This document shows positions 61,507 to 64,000 of a DNA stretch of 64,000 nucleotides, one piece after another (the stretch's first letter is position 1; every line of letters begins with the position of its first letter). A program made the position numbers and the translations under genes. The stretch is from Phytophthora quininea. Its lineage: Eukaryota > Oomycota > Peronosporomycetes > Peronosporales > Peronosporaceae. The notes under the pieces were generated by a model. The model did not search any database and was not told the DNA's origin. It saw only the letters and a list, made by a program, of their open reading frames with translations. The stretch spans positions 682,001 through 746,000 of the forward strand of contig JAAVTG010000559.1 of assembly GCA_011947345.1 (NCBI GenBank), in the 5' to 3' direction.

Positions 61507-62929
61507 CTAGGACTCCTCGGTGGTGAACGCCGCACTCTCCTCTCGAAACTGGGCGACGACGGCCTCCATCGCCCGATCTTGAATCGCTCGGACAGGACGG
61601 CGACAGATCGGGCACGCTTGAACGCGCTGCAGACTCGACCGGGAAAACGCGTGGCCGCAGCAAACCGTCACCATCGGCGCCTCCAAGAGCGACTGCGTCA
61701 CCGGACAGAGCATGATCTCCTCGCGCCGAGCCAACGCCGCTCGGTGGGCCTCGACTGCGTCCTCGTACGCGTCTTCGAATTGCAGGCGCTCGGCTTGTGC
61801 GGCATCCATCGAAATCTGCAGCTGGGCGATCTGACGCGTTTGCTGCTCCACACGCTGACGAAGCTCCTGGTTCTCTCGCCGCAACGCTGCCTGTGTCGAT
61901 ATCCCCACGTTCAGCGCTGAGAAGGCTGTCCGCATCTCGTGCATTTGCCGCTTGAGGGCGGTGAGTTCCGCTGTGGTTCTCTCATCTGGAACAGTTCGTG
62001 CACTAACACCATTGTCGGCCTCTTCTTGGTTCGATCTCGGTATCTCGGTCGCCCTTGCGGTCGTAGCAATGTTCTGTCGCGGAAGGATCCACGGCTCCCT
62101 TTGCGCTTGTCCGTTGGTGTCTCGTGCTTGCTGGTTGTTCGACGCTCTGTCGGTGCTTCTTATCGTTGCATTCGGCTGCAACATGTCTGCTTTGAACGCC
62201 GTCACTGCATCTCGAACGTACTTTTCCAGCTGCACGGATAGAGTCGCCTCTAACTTGGCGCCAGCAGCCTCCACCTCATTCATCTTGTTACATGGCACCC
62301 CACAGCAGTGCTACGAAGTGAGGAGGCTGCAGCTGTCGATGTCTGCTGCAGATTGTCTACTAAGGTGGTGAATTTTGCCGTCGATGGTCTCAGCGCCAAC
62401 TGGTCCACGAACCCGTCCAGAAAGACCTTCTCAAAGCCGTGGTAGCCTCGACAGCGCTGCGTGGCCTTCTTCGGGAGACTCTTCCAGTGCTGCTGCAGAC
62501 AGCAGAGCTCCACCGACCAACTGGCCTCCAGGTAGCTCGCCACGCACTTGAGCACGGACTCGGTCGGCTCTCCAACGGCGAGCACCAGAGTCCTGTTATC
62601 AGAGACTGTGGCAGCCCCCACGACTGCAGATTGGCTCGAAGCAGCGAGTTGAAGCTCAAATGGTCTCGGCGATTGCCCTTGCTCTTCTCTTGCCAGCCTA
62701 GTTTAACAAAGTCGGCAACACCGTCGCTGTCCCAATCCAGAAACGTCACTCGGCGAGCAGCTACCGAGGCGTTCTGGTCCGTCATGAAGGCGGTGAGCCA
62801 CTTGGCGTCCAGCCGGAGGTCTTCATTGGCTGTGCGAGGGGCGAATGCCTCTGGATACAGCTTCACATGCGTCCGCATAGTCTGCAGCAGGCCGTCCAGG
62901 TCAAGGAACAAATGGCGCTCTTCGGTCAT
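61507..62929 (-). CDS. NYN-like / coiled-coil / U-box protein, right copy (frame-broken)
   Basis: This copy matches 54,705-56,127, with one residue change noticed (TTLVDNLQQ instead of TTLADNLQQ). It carries the same two single-base breaks. The shared breaks mean they predate the duplication, are a systematic sequencing error, or reflect real separate ORFs. The domain description is as for the left copy: tentative NYN-like N-terminus, heptad helix, C-terminal U-box/RING-like finger. Confidence 0.55.
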
Positions 62930-63064
62930 CTTTGAGACGGAGATTCGAAATGCGGATGGATTGGAAAACACACATGTTTTGTCACTTCGATCACTTGGTG
63001 TTTGTATACCTAAAGTTGAAGTTGCCTCCCCCCAGATGCCTCGCCACCCTCCAATTTGCCAACC

Positions 63065-63753
63065 ATGGCGCACGTGTCCACGGGGATGATTCTCTTCCCG
63101 ATACACGTGGACGATGCGATGAGGCGCTCGACCTTGACGCCGCCGACAACAACCTGCTCGTGTTCCAGAACGACGTCCCGTACGTCGACGTGGTCTATCT
63201 GACGGTCAAGTTGAAGGCATTTCGTCGTGGAGTCTCCGTGCCGGGTGTACTGACCTGCAAAGACAACCGCACAGGAAAGCCACTCACGTGGTACCGCAGC
63301 GTCGACGGCGTTCGGCATGAGGACTACGGTCCAGTCACAGAGGCGACGGCCAAGGGGCCATTCCTCAACCTGGTCGAGGTCGCCAACACCAAGGAACTGG
63401 GCGACAGACTTGTCCTGTACGCCGTGACAAAGAAGCTCGAGCGTCAAGACCAACAACCAAGAAATGAGGAGCGTCTAGCGCTGCTAGGCCAGTTGAGAGA
63501 AACTCGCCTCGAACGCTCTCGGTCGCAGGCGACTTGTGTCGCACTGCAACAAGAACTGACGGCTGCGACTCAACAGCTTGCTTCCTTGACCCAGGCGCTA
63601 TTTCCTGGCTACGGTGTCTATGGTCAACAACCACGACTTCAGCCTCAACACCAGCCACAGCCATTGCAGACGCTACCACAATTCCCCACAACGTATGTGT
63701 TCACGACGCAGTATCCGCCGACCAGGACCCCTTCCTGGCAGCCGTTCGTCTGA
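63065..63753 (+). CDS. Conserved unknown protein, right copy
   Basis: Identical in translation to the left copy over the open frame, including the apparent one-base deletion near 63,116. The ATG at 63,065 is the counterpart of 54,569. The stop lies 9 bp before the inverted LTR, so both copies have the same transposon neighbour. No family was recognised. Confidence 0.5.
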
Positions 63754-63762
63754 ACGTGCCGG

Positions 63763-64000
63763 TGTAGTATGTCCCGGGTAGTTGTAGTCTGATGACCAAC
63801 ACAACACACAACAGTGTGGGAGCTACTCCACAACAATATAGCTGAATGTATTGTATGAAAGCTTCCCAAGCACTTGAGGGCTTGGAAGCAAATCGAGAAC
63901 TGGCATTATAGGTCAGCTCCAACGCTCGATGCAACCGTAAATGTGCAGTTTGACATACAAACTCCAAGTACAGCAACCGGGTCAGGCACTGGCAGCCTGC
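63763..64000 (-). repeat. Partial inverted LTR at the window edge
   Basis: It begins TGTAGTATGTCCCGGG, the reverse complement of the 3' LTR end, and matches the 3' LTR at all three diagnostic positions. The element, if complete, continues to the right of the window. Confidence 0.9.

Larger units (their letters stand above)
61506..64000 (-). repeat. Right arm of the near-perfect 2.5-kb inverted repeat
   Basis: This is the inverted partner of 53,634-56,128, continuing past the window edge inside the LTR. It contains complete second copies of the U-box and unknown genes with the same apparent frame breaks (62,615-62,619 and 62,298-62,301). Confidence 0.9.

Overview
This window looks like nuclear DNA of an oomycete, most likely a Phytophthora-type peronosporalean. 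The evidence is a 66-bp GT-AG intron with a perfect TACTAAC branch site, start-site elements matching the oomycete INR + FPR core promoter, jacalin-type lectins with signal peptides, an ankyrin-FYVE protein, a cilium-associated Fused/STK36 kinase, a chromodomain Gypsy element, a hAT remnant and a LINE tail. No database search was possible, so species and family names rest on motif recognition.

Layout. Positions 1 to about 1.02 kb hold the 3' end of a LINE. From 1.35 to 43.26 kb lies a very large, imperfect inverted duplication. Its left arm carries a giant secreted fibronectin-III repeat protein (copy A, + strand) convergent with a small jacalin lectin (- strand). Its right arm carries a lectin (+ strand, split by a 0.92-kb hAT remnant) convergent with a longer giant protein (copy B, - strand). 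Copies A and B are almost identical in long blocks and clearly diverged in others, and B has about 6.5 kb that A lacks. The start of copy B lies only 190 bp from the divergent STK36/Fused gene (43.45-47.56 kb). Next comes a complete 6.1-kb Gypsy chromovirus-like LTR retrotransposon (47.775-53.871 kb).

A second, much younger inverted repeat starts within or left of its 3' LTR. At least 2,495 bp (53,634-56,128) recurs in inverted orientation at 61,506-64,000 without any net length difference and runs off the window edge. Each arm holds an unknown 229-residue gene and a NYN-like / coiled-coil / U-box gene. Between the arms are an ankyrin-FYVE gene and a secreted sulfatase.

One property affects the whole annotation. 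Nearly every long gene, host and transposon alike, is broken by apparent single-base deletions, mostly in short homopolymers. I saw no clear single-base insertion. Restoring one base at each site gives a continuous reading frame. This strongly suggests uncorrected consensus errors rather than mass pseudogenisation, so genes are annotated as whole units with the break points listed.

Functionally, the left 43 kb looks like a secreted adhesive or surface repertoire (giant FN3 proteins plus lectins) next to a flagellar-type kinase. The right 16 kb is a transposon-rich, recently rearranged region with signalling and ubiquitin-type genes.
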